Shown here: positions 9,714 to 18,545 of the stretch, one piece after another
How positions within the stretch are numbered: the first letter of the stretch is position 1
Layout: the number at the start of each line of letters is the position of its first letter
DNA from: Arthrobacter sp. Y-9
GTDB lineage: Bacteria > Actinomycetota > Actinomycetes > Actinomycetales > Micrococcaceae
Assembly (NCBI RefSeq): GCF_029690065.1
Contig: NZ_CP121463.1
Coordinates: forward strand, 3,286,001-3,350,000
Direction of reading: 5' to 3'
Length of the DNA: 64,000 bases
Program-made: the position numbers and the translations under genes
Notes under the pieces: generated by a model
The model's input: only the letters and a program-made list of their open reading frames with translations
What the model was told of the DNA's origin: nothing
Database searches by the model: none

Positions 9714-10799
9714 TCAGCTCGTGAGAGCCGGCCGCCGCAGTGTCTGCGCGACAGGGCATTCGAAGACCGACCCGCGGCCATAGCCGACCTCGTTGAGATA
9801 CTTGATGACGGTCCCGTAGGAAGCGAGCAGCGTCGACGTGGTGTACGGGATGTTCTCCTCGGCGCAGGTACGTCGGACGATCGCTGCGGCGCGTCGGAGG
9901 GCAGGCCGAGGCATGGTGGGAAACAGGTGGTGCTCGATTTGGTAGTTCAAGCCGCCCATCAGCACATCCATGGCCCAGTTCCCCGTGATGTTCCGTGAGG
10001 ACCGGACCTGCCTGGTCAGAAAGTCCACCCGATCCCCCGCAGCGTACACTTTCATTCCTTTATGGTTCGGGGCGAAGGTGGCTCCCATGTAGAAACCGAA
10101 GACTCCCTGCTGGACCAGGACGAAGGTGATGGCCAGGGGCAGCGGGAGGAAGATGAACGCCAGTGCCGGAACCGCGCAGGTCCTGATGGTGAGAATCGCC
10201 AGTTCGAGGGCGCGCCGGTCCACCCGCCCTCTGCTGAACAGGTGACGGTAGGAGTCCACTTGCAGGCTGATGCCGAGGAACGGCAGCAGCAGGAAGAGGA
10301 AGTAGCCCTGCCCCTTGGCGATGAAATGCAGTGCCCTCGGCCTCGCTGCAGCCGCCTGATCGTAGAAGGCCACGAAACCGGGGCGAATGTCGGGATCCTT
10401 GCCGATCATGTTCGGCGTCGAATGGTGCCGGGTGTGTTTCTGCTGCCACATGGCGTAACTGATGCCGGACAGCCCTGTTGCGACGAGGCGCGCGAACCAG
10501 TCGTTGGCCTTCCAGGTGGAGAAGATCTGGCGGTGCGCCGCCTCGTGGGCCAGGAAGCCGAACTGGGTCATCAGCACGCCCAGACCGACCGCGATCAGGA
10601 TCTGGAACCCGGAATCACCCAGCAGGCCGAAGCCGGCCCATGCAGCGCCATAAGCCAGGATCAGGATCGAAAAAAGTGTGAGGTAGAAGCCCCGGCGGCG
10701 AACCAGAAGCCCATCGGATTTCATCTGCGTTTGAAGAGCGACGAATCGCTCCACCAGGGGGTTGCTCCGCGCGGGGCGCGAGAGGAGGTCAGTGTTCAT
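9714..10799 (-). CDS. Membrane fatty-acid desaturase (front-end, delta-6 like)
   Basis: 361 residues. The three histidine boxes of the di-iron centre are HEAAH (85-89), HTRHH (122-126) and QIEHH (287-291). A Gln in place of the first His of the third box is the mark of front-end desaturases. Hydrophobic pairs lie between the boxes. There is no cytochrome b5 domain, so an external ferredoxin would be needed. It introduces double bonds into membrane acyl chains, probably for cold adaptation. It lies 169 bases downstream of a MarR regulator gene on the same strand. Confidence 0.92.
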   Translation of the reverse strand: MNTDLLSRPARSNPLVERFVALQTQMKSDGLLVRRRGFYLTLFSILILAYGAAWAGFGLLGDSGFQILIAVGLGVLMTQFGFLAHEAAHRQIFSTWKANDWFARLVATGLSGISYAMWQQKHTRHHSTPNMIGKDPDIRPGFVAFYDQAAAARPRALHFIAKGQGYFLFLLLPFLGISLQVDSYRHLFSRGRVDRRALELAILTIRTCAVPALAFIFLPLPLAITFVLVQQGVFGFYMGATFAPNHKGMKVYAAGDRVDFLTRQVRSSRNITGNWAMDVLMGGLNYQIEHHLFPTMPRPALRRAAAIVRRTCAEENIPYTTSTLLASYGTVIKYLNEVGYGRGSVFECPVAQTLRRPALTS

Positions 10800-10968
10800 T
10801 CAGTGCCGCCAATGGCTGGGAGGTTCGGCGCGACCCTCGATATCGGGGCACCATTCCCTCGTTTCTCGACTCTACGGGATGCACCTGAGAGCTGCCGGGA
10901 CGCGCCAGGCCCGCCCGACTCGGTTTCGACCCGAGCGGGAGCGCAAGGGACCTCGGGCGAGGCTGCCG

Positions 10969-11478
10969 TCACTTCGCTGTGTCCCGCCCCGGGTGCGGAT
11001 CGAACTCGGAGAGCGCTTCGATGAGCGCTCCCAAATACCTCTCGACCGTGGCCAGCTCCTCCTCCGTGAAGGCGCCGGCTGCGGAGAGCAGGGCGCTGAC
11101 CTGACGTTGCAGACCGGAGTCCAGCATGACGCGGGCGTCTGCCGTGGCGTGGAGGATACGCGCCCTGCGATCGTGCCGGTCGACCTTGCGCGTGAGATAC
11201 CCGGCCGAGATCAGACGCTCCACCAAGCCCGACGTCGAGGCGGACGTGATGCCCAGGTGAGCCCCGATCTGCTTCGGCGTGACGTCGTGATCAGCCGACT
11301 CGTCCACGACGAAGCGCAGCGCTTCCAGGTCGTTGTCGTTGATGTTCAGATCCGCCCGTAAGGACTCCCGGGCGCCAGTCTCGACCTCACGGAATTCACG
11401 GAGCAGGTGCAGGGAATTGAGAACGTGGTCTTCACGCCCACCCTCGAGCCAGCTCCGGTTGATCACTTCCAGAACCAT
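10969..11478 (-). CDS. MarR family transcriptional regulator
   Basis: 169 residues with a winged helix (DVTPKQIGAHLGITSASTSGLVERL, cited as TPKQIGAHLG and SASTSGLVERL) and the wing motif RKVDRHDRRARILHATA. The ATG at 11478 is chosen over TTG at 11484 because GGGAAGG is eight bases upstream. Divergent from the small gene at 11737. A 15-base palindrome (TAGTTC-GAG-GAACTA) lies inside the promoter of that gene, and a TAGTTCG half-site occurs in front of marR, so it likely controls both. Confidence 0.9.
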   Translation of the reverse strand: MVLEVINRSWLEGGREDHVLNSLHLLREFREVETGARESLRADLNINDNDLEALRFVVDESADHDVTPKQIGAHLGITSASTSGLVERLISAGYLTRKVDRHDRRARILHATADARVMLDSGLQRQVSALLSAAGAFTEEELATVERYLGALIEALSEFDPHPGRDTAK

Positions 11479-11613
11479 CGGCAAGACCTTCCCGTCTGGA
11501 AAATTCGGTAAACGAACTAGTGAACCCCCTTTCCACTGTAGACCTGCCGCCCGGCCGATCGAACCCCTACGTTTTCAAGAGAGGCGGCCGAGCTCCTGGC
11601 GGAAACCTCCCTC

Positions 11614-11643
11614 TTGCACATAGATAGTTCGAGGAACTAGGTT
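11614..11643 (+). promoter_or_regulatory. Promoter with embedded MarR-type operator
   Basis: TTGCAC (11614-11619) and TAGGTT (11638-11643) are 18 bases apart. The perfect palindrome TAGTTC-GAG-GAACTA at 11625-11639 fills the spacer, so a bound dimer would exclude polymerase. The half-site recurs as CGAACTAG at 11513-11520 near the marR start. Confidence 0.65.
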
Positions 11644-11736
11644 TTTAATCAAGCGAGGCGTCCAGAGCGTTCGCGACCATGACACCCCTCCACACCGAGC
11701 AGGCAACTCGCCTCAAACCCGTGACAAGGAGAGAGC

Positions 11737-12090
11737 ATGCGAATCGTCAGCAAGACCTGGAACATCGTGGACAACCCGGTCCAGAATCAGTACGAGATCT
11801 ATCGGGACGGCATCGTCCAGGGCGTCGTCAAGTACCGCATCGAAGGAACCACGCTGCGGTTCTTCCTCTGCCGCGCCAATGGCCTCCGCTCCCCCTGGGA
11901 ACGGCGCGCGTTCTACCTGGCGGCTGCCCGGGACGCGAAGCGCCGCCGCCTGAACGTCCAGATCACATCCCGCTCCATGGCCGAAGATCTCGCCCCCTTC
12001 AGGAAGTGGCGCCATGCCGCGCCGCAGGAGCGCCCGGTGCGCCGCATCGACAGCGCCGGCCTCACTCCCTCACTGCAGCACGCCGCGTAG
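11737..12090 (+). CDS. YjdJ-like GNAT-fold protein, degenerate
   Basis: 117 residues. The pattern of N-terminal strands (NQYEIYRDGIVQGVVKYRIEG), a central helix with AARDAKRRRLNV and a C-terminal PFRKW resembles small YjdJ-type acetyltransferases. The usual HTEV segment and acetyl-CoA loop (GxGxG/A) are not present (FFLCRANG and SPWERRAF instead), so it may bind ligand rather than acetylate. AAGGAG precedes the ATG. Probably controlled by the divergent MarR protein. The family link is tentative. Confidence 0.6.
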   Translation: MRIVSKTWNIVDNPVQNQYEIYRDGIVQGVVKYRIEGTTLRFFLCRANGLRSPWERRAFYLAAARDAKRRRLNVQITSRSMAEDLAPFRKWRHAAPQERPVRRIDSAGLTPSLQHAA

Positions 12091-12105
12091 CCGTTCGGCT
12101 CCGCC

Positions 12106-12140
12106 GGCTGACGGCGTCGACCCGGTCGACGCCGTCAGCC
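12106..12140 (+). terminator. 16-bp hairpin after the YjdJ-like gene
   Basis: Perfect arms GGCTGACGGCGTCGAC (12106-12121) and GTCGACGCCGTCAGCC (12125-12140) with a three-base loop, 15 bases after the stop codon. A short pyrimidine run follows. Likely intrinsic terminator. Confidence 0.7.
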
Positions 12141-12212
12141 TCCTCGTCCTGATCCCGTGCGCCCTCATCCGGCTCGGTCGCCGGGGCGCGACCTCATCCA
12201 CAGGAGGACACC

Positions 12213-13550
12213 GTGGCCGCGGACACTCCCGGACATGAATCCGACCGTGCGGACCAAGAGAACGAACCGCACGGCGCGAAAAAGTACCTCAAAGCACTCG
12301 GCCCCGGGCTGATCTCCGGAGCCTCCGACGACGACCCCTCGGGCATCGCCACCTACGCGCAGGCAGGCGCCACCTACCAGGCCTCGGCCCTGTGGACCGT
12401 GCCCGCCACCCTGCCGCTCATGATGGCGGTGCAGGAGATCTGCGACCGCACGGCTCTCGCCACGGGGAAGTCCCTCGGCGCCCTGGCCCGAGAGAAGTTC
12501 TCCAGCAGACTCCGCCTGCTCATCGCCATCCTGCTGATCGCACTCATCATCGCGAACGTCGTGAACCTCGCCGCAGACACCCTCGCCGTCGGCAAAGGCA
12601 TGGAGATGCTGGGCGCCGGCCCGGCCTTCCTCTGGAATCTGATCGCCGGTGCGGGCATCGCGTTCACTCTCGCCAAAGGATCGTTCGCCACCATCGAGCG
12701 CATCTTCAAGTGGCTGTGCCTCGCCCTGTTTGCCTACGTCGCCGTCCTCTTCACGGTCCACGCGGACTGGGGTGAGATCCTCCACGGGCTCCTCGCCACC
12801 CGCCTGCACTGGGACCTCAGCTATTGGGCCCTGATCGCGGCGATCTTCGGCACCACCATCTCGCCCTACCTGTTCTTCTGGCAGAGCGCCAACCGCGTGG
12901 AGGATCTCAAAGCCGAGTCCTCGGATGGTGACGCCACCGGGCTCAACGAACGCGGACCACAGGACACGAAGAACAAAAAGCGCCTCGCCCGCGTCGACGT
13001 CTTCACCGGCATGGCGTTCTCGGTCCTGATCATGTTCGCGATCATCGTGGCCACGGCGGCGACCCTCGGACAGACCGGCACCGAGATCGGGTCGGCGGAC
13101 GACGCCGCCAAGGCCCTGGAACCCATCGCCGGCCCCTTCGCCAAACTGCTCTTCGCCCTCGGGTTCATCGGCTCCGGCATCCTCGCCATCCCCGTGCTCG
13201 CGTCCTCCGGCGCGGCCGGCCTGTCCGGCCTGCTGAACAAGAACTGGGACCTCGACACATCGCCCCGCAAAGCCCCGGTGTTCTACACGCTGGTCCTCGT
13301 CGGCGCGGCCCTCGGCACGATCCTGAGCCTCATCTTCAGCAACCCGATCCAGCTCCTGGTCCTTTCAGCCACCATCAACGCGATCGCCGCGGCGCCCTTC
13401 CTGATCATCACGATGCTCATCGCCCGCGACAGGAAACTCATGGGAGACCAGGTCAACGGACGGCTCAGCAACACTCTCGGCTGGCTCACCGTCGTCGTGA
13501 TGACCGTCCTGGGAATTCTCGGCATCGTCGGGACCATCGTCGGCGCCTGA
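12213..13550 (+). CDS. NRAMP-related divalent cation transporter with altered motifs
   Basis: 445 residues and about 11 hydrophobic helices. The N-terminal ALGPGLISGASDDDPSGIATY corresponds to NRAMP helix 1, but the canonical DPGN is DPSG (residues 41-44). In helix 6 the usual MPH is replaced by SPY (ISPYLFFWQSANRVEDL, near residues 214-222), so the metal-binding Met of Mn/Fe transporters is missing. That fits NRAMP-related transporters with other substrates such as Mg2+, or an uncharacterised subgroup. The GTG start follows CAGGAGGACACC, a strong ribosome site. Monocistronic, closed by a strong hairpin. Confidence 0.85.
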   Translation: MAADTPGHESDRADQENEPHGAKKYLKALGPGLISGASDDDPSGIATYAQAGATYQASALWTVPATLPLMMAVQEICDRTALATGKSLGALAREKFSSRLRLLIAILLIALIIANVVNLAADTLAVGKGMEMLGAGPAFLWNLIAGAGIAFTLAKGSFATIERIFKWLCLALFAYVAVLFTVHADWGEILHGLLATRLHWDLSYWALIAAIFGTTISPYLFFWQSANRVEDLKAESSDGDATGLNERGPQDTKNKKRLARVDVFTGMAFSVLIMFAIIVATAATLGQTGTEIGSADDAAKALEPIAGPFAKLLFALGFIGSGILAIPVLASSGAAGLSGLLNKNWDLDTSPRKAPVFYTLVLVGAALGTILSLIFSNPIQLLVLSATINAIAAAPFLIITMLIARDRKLMGDQVNGRLSNTLGWLTVVVMTVLGILGIVGTIVGA

Positions 13551-13555
13551 CGCAG

Positions 13556-13591
13556 GGCTGCGCCTCCCGGTGCGCGCCGGGAGGCGCAGCC
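13556..13591. terminator. Bidirectional hairpin terminator
   Basis: Perfect 15-pair stem, GGCTGCGCCTCCCGG (13556-13570) and CCGGGAGGCGCAGCC (13577-13591), loop TGCGCG. It sits between the convergent NRAMP-related and VOC genes. Confidence 0.75.
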
Positions 13592-13613
13592 GTGCACGAC
13601 GACGGCGGCAGGG

Positions 13614-14102
13614 TCAGTCTCCGCGATACGCCGCCTGCATCGCCGCGAGGTCGATCCTGGTCATCGTGATCAGGGCGTTCATGGCGCGCAGGGACGCCGC
13701 AGTGTCCGTGGACGCGGTCATGGCATCCACTTCGGCGGGGACCACTTGCCAGGACACCCCGAACTTGTCCTTGAGCCAGCCGCACGGCTGTTCCAGGCCG
13801 CCGTCGGCGGTGAGGGCGTCCCAGTAGTGGTCCGTCTCCTCCTGGTCCTTCGTGATGATGACGAAGGAGACGCCTTCGCTCGGGCTGAACATCGGGCCGC
13901 CGTTGAGGGTCTGGAAGGCCGCGCCGTCCAGGGTGAAGTCCACCGTGAGCGCGGTGCCGGGCGGGAACGGCGCGGGGAAGGGTGAGCCCTCCAGCACGCG
14001 GGTGGTGATGCCGCGCGTGGAGTTCGGGAACACCGAGACGTAGAAGTCCGCGGCCTCCTCGGCGGTGCCGTCCAGCCAGATGCAGTTCTTCAGGGCGGGC
14101 AT
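13614..14102 (-). CDS. VOC/PhnB-like protein, paralogue 2
   Basis: 162 residues, glyoxalase-like fold of the PhnB type (3-demethylubiquinone methyltransferase-like domain). It shows NCIWLDGTAEEAADFYVSVFP, TLNGGPMFSPSEGVSF and CGWLKDKFGVSWQVVP. These are small metal-binding proteins of usually unknown role. GTG at 14111 overlaps the upstream stop, but ATG at 14102 aligns with the start of the paralogue. About half the residues match the upstream gene, so this is a tandem duplication. Confidence 0.88.
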   Translation of the reverse strand: MPALKNCIWLDGTAEEAADFYVSVFPNSTRGITTRVLEGSPFPAPFPPGTALTVDFTLDGAAFQTLNGGPMFSPSEGVSFVIITKDQEETDHYWDALTADGGLEQPCGWLKDKFGVSWQVVPAEVDAMTASTDTAASLRAMNALITMTRIDLAAMQAAYRGD

Positions 14103-14107
14103 GACGG

Positions 14108-14584
14108 TCACTCCCCCCGGTAGGCGGCTTCAAGCGCCGCGATGTCGAACTTCTGCATCCCCATGAAGGCCTGCATGGCGCGACCCACGCCCGCGGCGTC
14201 GTCGCGGGACATGATCGAGCCGAGCGCCTGCGGCACCACCTGCCAGGAGACGCCGAACTTGTCCTTGAGCCAGCCGCACTGGCCCTCGGAGCCGCCGTCG
14301 GCTGTGAGCTTGTCCCAGTAGTAGTCGACTTCGGCCTGGTCGGCGCAGCTGATGGAGAAGGAGATCGCTTCGTTGAAGCTGAACTGCGGGCCGCCGTTCA
14401 AGCCCTGATACGGGGTCCCATTGAGCTGGAACTCGACCGTCAGCGCCGTCCCGGCGGGGAACGGGGCGCCCTCGCCGTAGCGGGACACCGCGGTCACGGA
14501 GGAGTCGGGGAACACGGAGACGTAGAACTCGGCGGCTTCCTCCGCCTGGCCGTCGAACCAGAGGCAATTGGTGATGCTGGACAT
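14108..14584 (-). CDS. VOC/PhnB-like protein, paralogue 1
   Basis: 158 residues from ATG 14584 (AGAGGAT upstream). The signature segments NCLWFDGQAEEAAEFYVSVFP, GLNGGPQFSFNEAISF and CGWLKDKFGVSWQVVP are shared with its downstream neighbour, to which it is coupled. The homology between the two covers their full length. Function unknown beyond the VOC fold. Confidence 0.88.
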   Translation of the reverse strand: MSSITNCLWFDGQAEEAAEFYVSVFPDSSVTAVSRYGEGAPFPAGTALTVEFQLNGTPYQGLNGGPQFSFNEAISFSISCADQAEVDYYWDKLTADGGSEGQCGWLKDKFGVSWQVVPQALGSIMSRDDAAGVGRAMQAFMGMQKFDIAALEAAYRGE

Positions 14585-14766
14585 GGGGCATCCTCTCGAG
14601 GGTCCGGAGTGGGCCCGGGCAGAGCCCACGTCTTCCAAGCGTACGTCCGGACCGCGCCCGGCACGAGGGATGATTTCCACCCCGCAGCGCCTCTGGACCA
14701 GGACGCCATCCCGGCCTAGCGTGGCAGAGGGGGATTCAGCCGTGAATCGTTCTGAAAGGACATGAC

Positions 14767-15351
14767 ATGACGTTCAAGGTCGGCGTTCTGGTGGGTTCGC
14801 TGTCATCCACCTCGATCAACCGGAAACTCGCCAGGGCGCTCGAGAAACTGGCGCCGGAGCAGCTGCAGCTCGAGGAGATCCCCCTGAAGGACCTCCCGCT
14901 CTACAGCCAGGATTACGACAAGACCTTCCCGCCCGTCGCCCGCGACTTCAAGGCGCGGATCGAGGCCTCCGACGCGCTCATCTTCGTCACCCCGGAGTAC
15001 AACCGATCCATCCCGGGCTCCCTCAAGAACGCCATCGACTGGGCCTCCCGCCCCTACGGCAGCAACTCGTTCGCGAAGAAGCCCTCGGCGGTCACGGGCG
15101 CCTCGCCGGGCAACATCTCCACGGCCGTGGCGCAGCAGCACCTGCGGAGCATCCTCTCGTTCGTGAACTCCCCCGAGCTCGCCAGCCCGGAGGCGTACAT
15201 CCACTTCACGCCCGGCCTGATCGACGACGACGGCACCGTCACCAACGAGGGCACCGCCGAGTTCCTGCGCGGCTGGCTGGACGCGTTCGCGCTGTTCGTC
15301 GCGCGCGTCACCGCCGCGGTGAACGACGGGCAGGATCCCGACCGGGGCTAG
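14767..15351 (+). CDS. NADPH-dependent FMN reductase
   Basis: 194 residues, flavodoxin-like. The FMN phosphate loop is GSLSSTSINRKLA (residues 9-21), and the family motif FVTPEYNRSIPGSLKNAIDW lies near residue 77. These are homodimeric quinone/azo/chromate-type reductases. AAAGGA precedes the ATG. The stop codon TAG is also the start of the -10 element for the next gene. Confidence 0.93.
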   Translation: MTFKVGVLVGSLSSTSINRKLARALEKLAPEQLQLEEIPLKDLPLYSQDYDKTFPPVARDFKARIEASDALIFVTPEYNRSIPGSLKNAIDWASRPYGSNSFAKKPSAVTGASPGNISTAVAQQHLRSILSFVNSPELASPEAYIHFTPGLIDDDGTVTNEGTAEFLRGWLDAFALFVARVTAAVNDGQDPDRG

Positions 15352-15360
15352 GCTCCCACC

Positions 15361-15915
15361 ATGGGGAATGACGCGGGACACGACACACACGCCGACCACC
15401 AGGTCCGCACCGGCCGGCTGCTGACCGGCGCGGGCCTGCTGGTGTTCGCCGCCACGGTCGTGTGGTTCCTGACCGTGGCGCCGGACGCCGTGCCGGGCCA
15501 TTTCGGGGCGGACGGCACGGTCAACCGCTGGGACACCAAAGGACGTTTCGTCCTCACGCTGTCCGCGGTGGCGGCGGGGATCACGCTGCTCCTGACCACC
15601 GCGCCGCACTGGATCTTCCGGCTCCCGCCGGGCATGGTCAACGTGCCGAACGCCGAGTACTGGTTCCGGCCGGCGAACCGTGCCCTCCTGGCCCGCAACC
15701 TCACCCGGGATCTGGGCGTGGTGAATCTGCTGGTGCTCCTGCTGCTGAGCTGGGTCATGGTGGCCTCGGTCATCGCGACGGACCGGGACGGACAGGTGTC
15801 ACCGCTTTTCCTCATCGTCCCCACACTGCTCGTGGCGGGATGCGTCATGGGTCTCGCTCTCAGGATCTACAGCAGCCCGCGCTACGCGATCCCGCCACAC
15901 GACCGGCGGGCCTGA
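15361..15915 (+). CDS. DUF1648-type membrane protein
   Basis: 184 residues with four hydrophobic helices. The DUF1648 signature is near residue 44 (APDAVPGHFGADGTVNRW). Related proteins include parts of SdpI-like immunity and sporulation-associated proteins; function here is unknown. Leaderless: TAGGCT (15349-15354), then six bases, then ATG; the -10 overlaps the stop codon of the preceding gene. Confidence 0.8.
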   Translation: MGNDAGHDTHADHQVRTGRLLTGAGLLVFAATVVWFLTVAPDAVPGHFGADGTVNRWDTKGRFVLTLSAVAAGITLLLTTAPHWIFRLPPGMVNVPNAEYWFRPANRALLARNLTRDLGVVNLLVLLLLSWVMVASVIATDRDGQVSPLFLIVPTLLVAGCVMGLALRIYSSPRYAIPPHDRRA

Positions 15916-15951
15916 CCGGCGGTCCTGACTGTCGCGCCTGACCGGGGCCCG

Positions 15952-17292
15952 TCAGCGTCGGGAAGCGAGCCCGGCGAACCGGAGGAGCGACAGCACCCCG
16001 AGCCCCACCGCCAGGACCCCGAGCACCGTGCCCGACGGGAAGCGCGTTCCCGCCCAGAGCAGCCACACCGCCGGGATCACGGGCCTGAGCAGCCACAGCA
16101 CCATGAACACCGCGGTCGTGTCACCCACCGGGGTGCTCACCGGCGTGAGGTACTGGGCGGGCAGGCCCGCCGCTCCCAGGCTCGCGAACCGGATCAGCGC
16201 GGCGCAGGCCGTCACCAGAAGAGCGGGCGCCAGGCGGGAGGGATCGACGGCGAGGACCGGCGCCGCGACGGCTGCCAGCAGGACGATCAGCGGCAGCGCC
16301 GCGTGAGCCAGCAGCCGGGCCGGCAGCGGCTGCGGCACGACGACGTCGTACCCCACGGTATCCGCGACATCGCCGAGGGCGCCGCTCAGCCGGGTCATGG
16401 CGGCCTGCGCGAGCAGCAGCACCACCGCGAGCATCGCCGGAGTCGCTCCCACCAAAGCCAGTGCCACCGCGCCGGCCACCAGGAGCACGAGCGCGAGCCC
16501 CACGCCCCACGGATCCTGTCGAAGATAGCGGAGGTCGATGGCGATTGATCGCGCGAGCAGACCCGCCGGGAAGGCGCGGCCTGTCCGGCGTGGCCCGCGC
16601 CGCGGGATCCCGGCGGCGAGGGACCGGTTGTCCCCGGTCATGAGTCCGGCGAGTGCGACGTCCCGTGCGGCGGTCAGATCCTCGAGACGCGGGATCGTCA
16701 GGCCGGCCGGACCTCTCTGCTTGCGAGATGCCAGCAGGGCCGAGACGAGCCCGCCGATCAGTCCCACGCCAAGCGCCGTCCCGAGGATGCCCGGAAGTCC
16801 CGGGGCTTCGCCGTTCCCCTGCCACCAGGCCAGGACCGGCAGCGCAGCGAGGACCAGCGCGAAGAGCACCGCGCACCCCTGGATGAGCCGCGTGCGGGCG
16901 CCGAGCGTGGCCCGGACGCCGAAGGGTCCCGCGGCCAGGTAATGGATCTCCTCGGCGGAACTCCACACCGGGCCGAGGTAGGCGGGGGTCGCCACGGCGG
17001 CCAGGACCAGGAGCGCTTCCAGGCCTGCGACGAGGCCGAGCACTCCGGCCGAAGAGAGCGGGGCGACCGGCCCGGCGAGCACGAGCACCACCGACCAGAC
17101 GCCCGGACCGATGACCAGCCCCAGGAGCAGAGCCGCCAGATACCAGGGGTACCAGCGGCCGTCCTCGGACGCGCCGCGGAGCAGCACCCTGACGGCCTGG
17201 AGCTGCCGGCGGCCCGACTGGGCGGGCGAGACGGCCGGGGCGGGCGACGTGTCTGGGTCGCGTGATGCGGCGGGGTCGGGCGAGGCGCTCAC
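15952..17292 (-). CDS. ABC transporter permease-like membrane protein
   Basis: 446 residues. A Pro/Ala-rich cytoplasmic N-terminus (about 30 residues) precedes around ten hydrophobic segments, such as WYLAALLLGLVIGPGVWSVV. It is translationally coupled (ATGA) to the ATPase upstream and so is almost certainly its membrane partner. This resembles the large uncharacterised permeases (DUF6297-like) of Micrococcaceae. Substrate unknown. Confidence 0.8.
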   Translation of the reverse strand: MSASPDPAASRDPDTSPAPAVSPAQSGRRQLQAVRVLLRGASEDGRWYPWYLAALLLGLVIGPGVWSVVLVLAGPVAPLSSAGVLGLVAGLEALLVLAAVATPAYLGPVWSSAEEIHYLAAGPFGVRATLGARTRLIQGCAVLFALVLAALPVLAWWQGNGEAPGLPGILGTALGVGLIGGLVSALLASRKQRGPAGLTIPRLEDLTAARDVALAGLMTGDNRSLAAGIPRRGPRRTGRAFPAGLLARSIAIDLRYLRQDPWGVGLALVLLVAGAVALALVGATPAMLAVVLLLAQAAMTRLSGALGDVADTVGYDVVVPQPLPARLLAHAALPLIVLLAAVAAPVLAVDPSRLAPALLVTACAALIRFASLGAAGLPAQYLTPVSTPVGDTTAVFMVLWLLRPVIPAVWLLWAGTRFPSGTVLGVLAVGLGVLSLLRFAGLASRR

Positions 17293-17993
17293 AGCGCTCC
17301 GCCGCCGGGGTCGGCGTCGGAGATGTCACCGGACTCGTCGTCGTCCGCCCACGCGTTCCCCTCCTGCTCGCGGGCCAGCACCACCTCGCGGGCGCCCAGC
17401 AGGTCCACGAGTCGCGGGTCGTGCGTGGCCAGCAGGACGCCGGTCCCGAGATCGCGTCGTCGCAGCATCAGCTCGGCGATGACCTGACGGCGCCGGGCAT
17501 CCAGACGCTGTTCGGGTTCATCCAGAACGAGCAGCGCGGCGGGGCGGGCGAACGCCATCACGAGGCCGATCCCCTGACGCTCCCCTGAGGACAGCTCATC
17601 CGGGTACTGGTCGGCCAGCCGGGCCAGGTCCAGGGCTTCGAGCACCTCGTCCAGGGGAAGGGCCATGCCGCCCGCACCGGCCCAGGAGGTCTCCACGAGA
17701 TCCAGGTGTTCGGCGATCGTCAGGCGGGCGTAGAACGGCGGCGGGCCGGTCATGGCGGCGATGCCCCGGGCCCCGTCCCCCAGGTCCACCCGGCGGTCGA
17801 GGGTCCCGGTCGTGGGGTCGAGCCGGCCCAGCGCCAGCCGCAGCAGCGTGGTCTTGCCGGAACCGTTGGGCCCCGTGAGGGCCACGATCTCCCCGGGCCG
17901 TACGGTGAAGGTGGTCGGGCGCACGAGCCAGCGCTCGCCCACCTGGGCTCCCACGGCGGAGGCGCGCAGCAGCGCGGCCGGGGTGTCAGTCAT
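17289..17993 (-). CDS. ABC transporter ATP-binding protein
   Basis: 234 residues. Walker A GPNGSGKTT (about 40-48), signature LSSGERQGIGL (a variant of LSGGQ), Walker B LLVLDEPEQ, and the switch His in LATHDPRLV. First gene of a two-gene unit with the permease; the stop overlaps the next start by four bases. Likely an exporter or a membrane-stress pump; direction not deducible. Confidence 0.93.
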   Translation of the reverse strand: MTDTPAALLRASAVGAQVGERWLVRPTTFTVRPGEIVALTGPNGSGKTTLLRLALGRLDPTTGTLDRRVDLGDGARGIAAMTGPPPFYARLTIAEHLDLVETSWAGAGGMALPLDEVLEALDLARLADQYPDELSSGERQGIGLVMAFARPAALLVLDEPEQRLDARRRQVIAELMLRRRDLGTGVLLATHDPRLVDLLGAREVVLAREQEGNAWADDDESGDISDADPGGGAL

Positions 17994-18051
17994 CGCCGCG
18001 TCCCGTCGTCGTGCGTCCGGAGGTCATCCGCGGCTCCTGACCACACAAGAA

Positions 18052-18078
18052 CGCCCGCGCCGGAAACCGGCACGGGCG
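18052..18078 (-). terminator. Terminator of the DUF4193 gene
   Basis: Stem of 12 pairs (CGCCCGCGCCGG and CCGGCACGGGCG) with loop AAA. The single non-Watson-Crick position becomes G-U in the minus-strand transcript, so the hairpin is best formed downstream of the DUF4193 gene. It lies 13 bases after its stop. Confidence 0.7.
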
Positions 18079-18090
18079 CTGGGAAGTCGA

Positions 18091-18393
18091 TCAGCCTTCG
18101 CACTCGACGCAGTACACGAGGCCATTCTTCTCTCGTGCGATCTGCGAGCGGTGCCGGACCAGGAAACAGGAGGCGCAGGTGAATTCATCCGCACGCTCCG
18201 GGATGACCACCACGGTGAGTTCCTCATTGCTGAGGTCCACATCAGGGACATCCACACCATCAGAGGTGTCCGCCTCGTCGAGCTCACGCACCACGCTGCG
18301 GGCATCGCCCGAGTTGACGGTCTTCAGCGCCTCAAGGGACTCGTTCTGGATCTCCGCAACATCAGAGCGCACTGCATCGTAGTCGGTTGCCAT
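18091..18393 (-). CDS. DUF4193 family protein
   Basis: 100 residues, acidic, with the C-terminal FTCASCFLVRHRSQIA and YCVECEG. Two CxxC pairs suggest a zinc ribbon. The family is restricted to and nearly universal in actinobacteria, often near dut/sigma-factor genes. Role unknown, possibly RNA polymerase-associated. GAGGAGAGG upstream of the ATG. Monocistronic with its own terminator. Confidence 0.92.
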   Translation of the reverse strand: MATDYDAVRSDVAEIQNESLEALKTVNSGDARSVVRELDEADTSDGVDVPDVDLSNEELTVVVIPERADEFTCASCFLVRHRSQIAREKNGLVYCVECEG

Positions 18394-18545
18394 GTGTGGC
18401 CTGCCTCTCCTCGCCTAGCGGACGCCTGGTGGGACGTCACGGCAATGCATCATAAGGCACCCATGACCACATAGCCAATCGCTTCCGGAATTCCTTCCAC
18501 CGGACACCCATTCCCCCTCGTCACCCCCGGGAGTACGGTGTCTGC

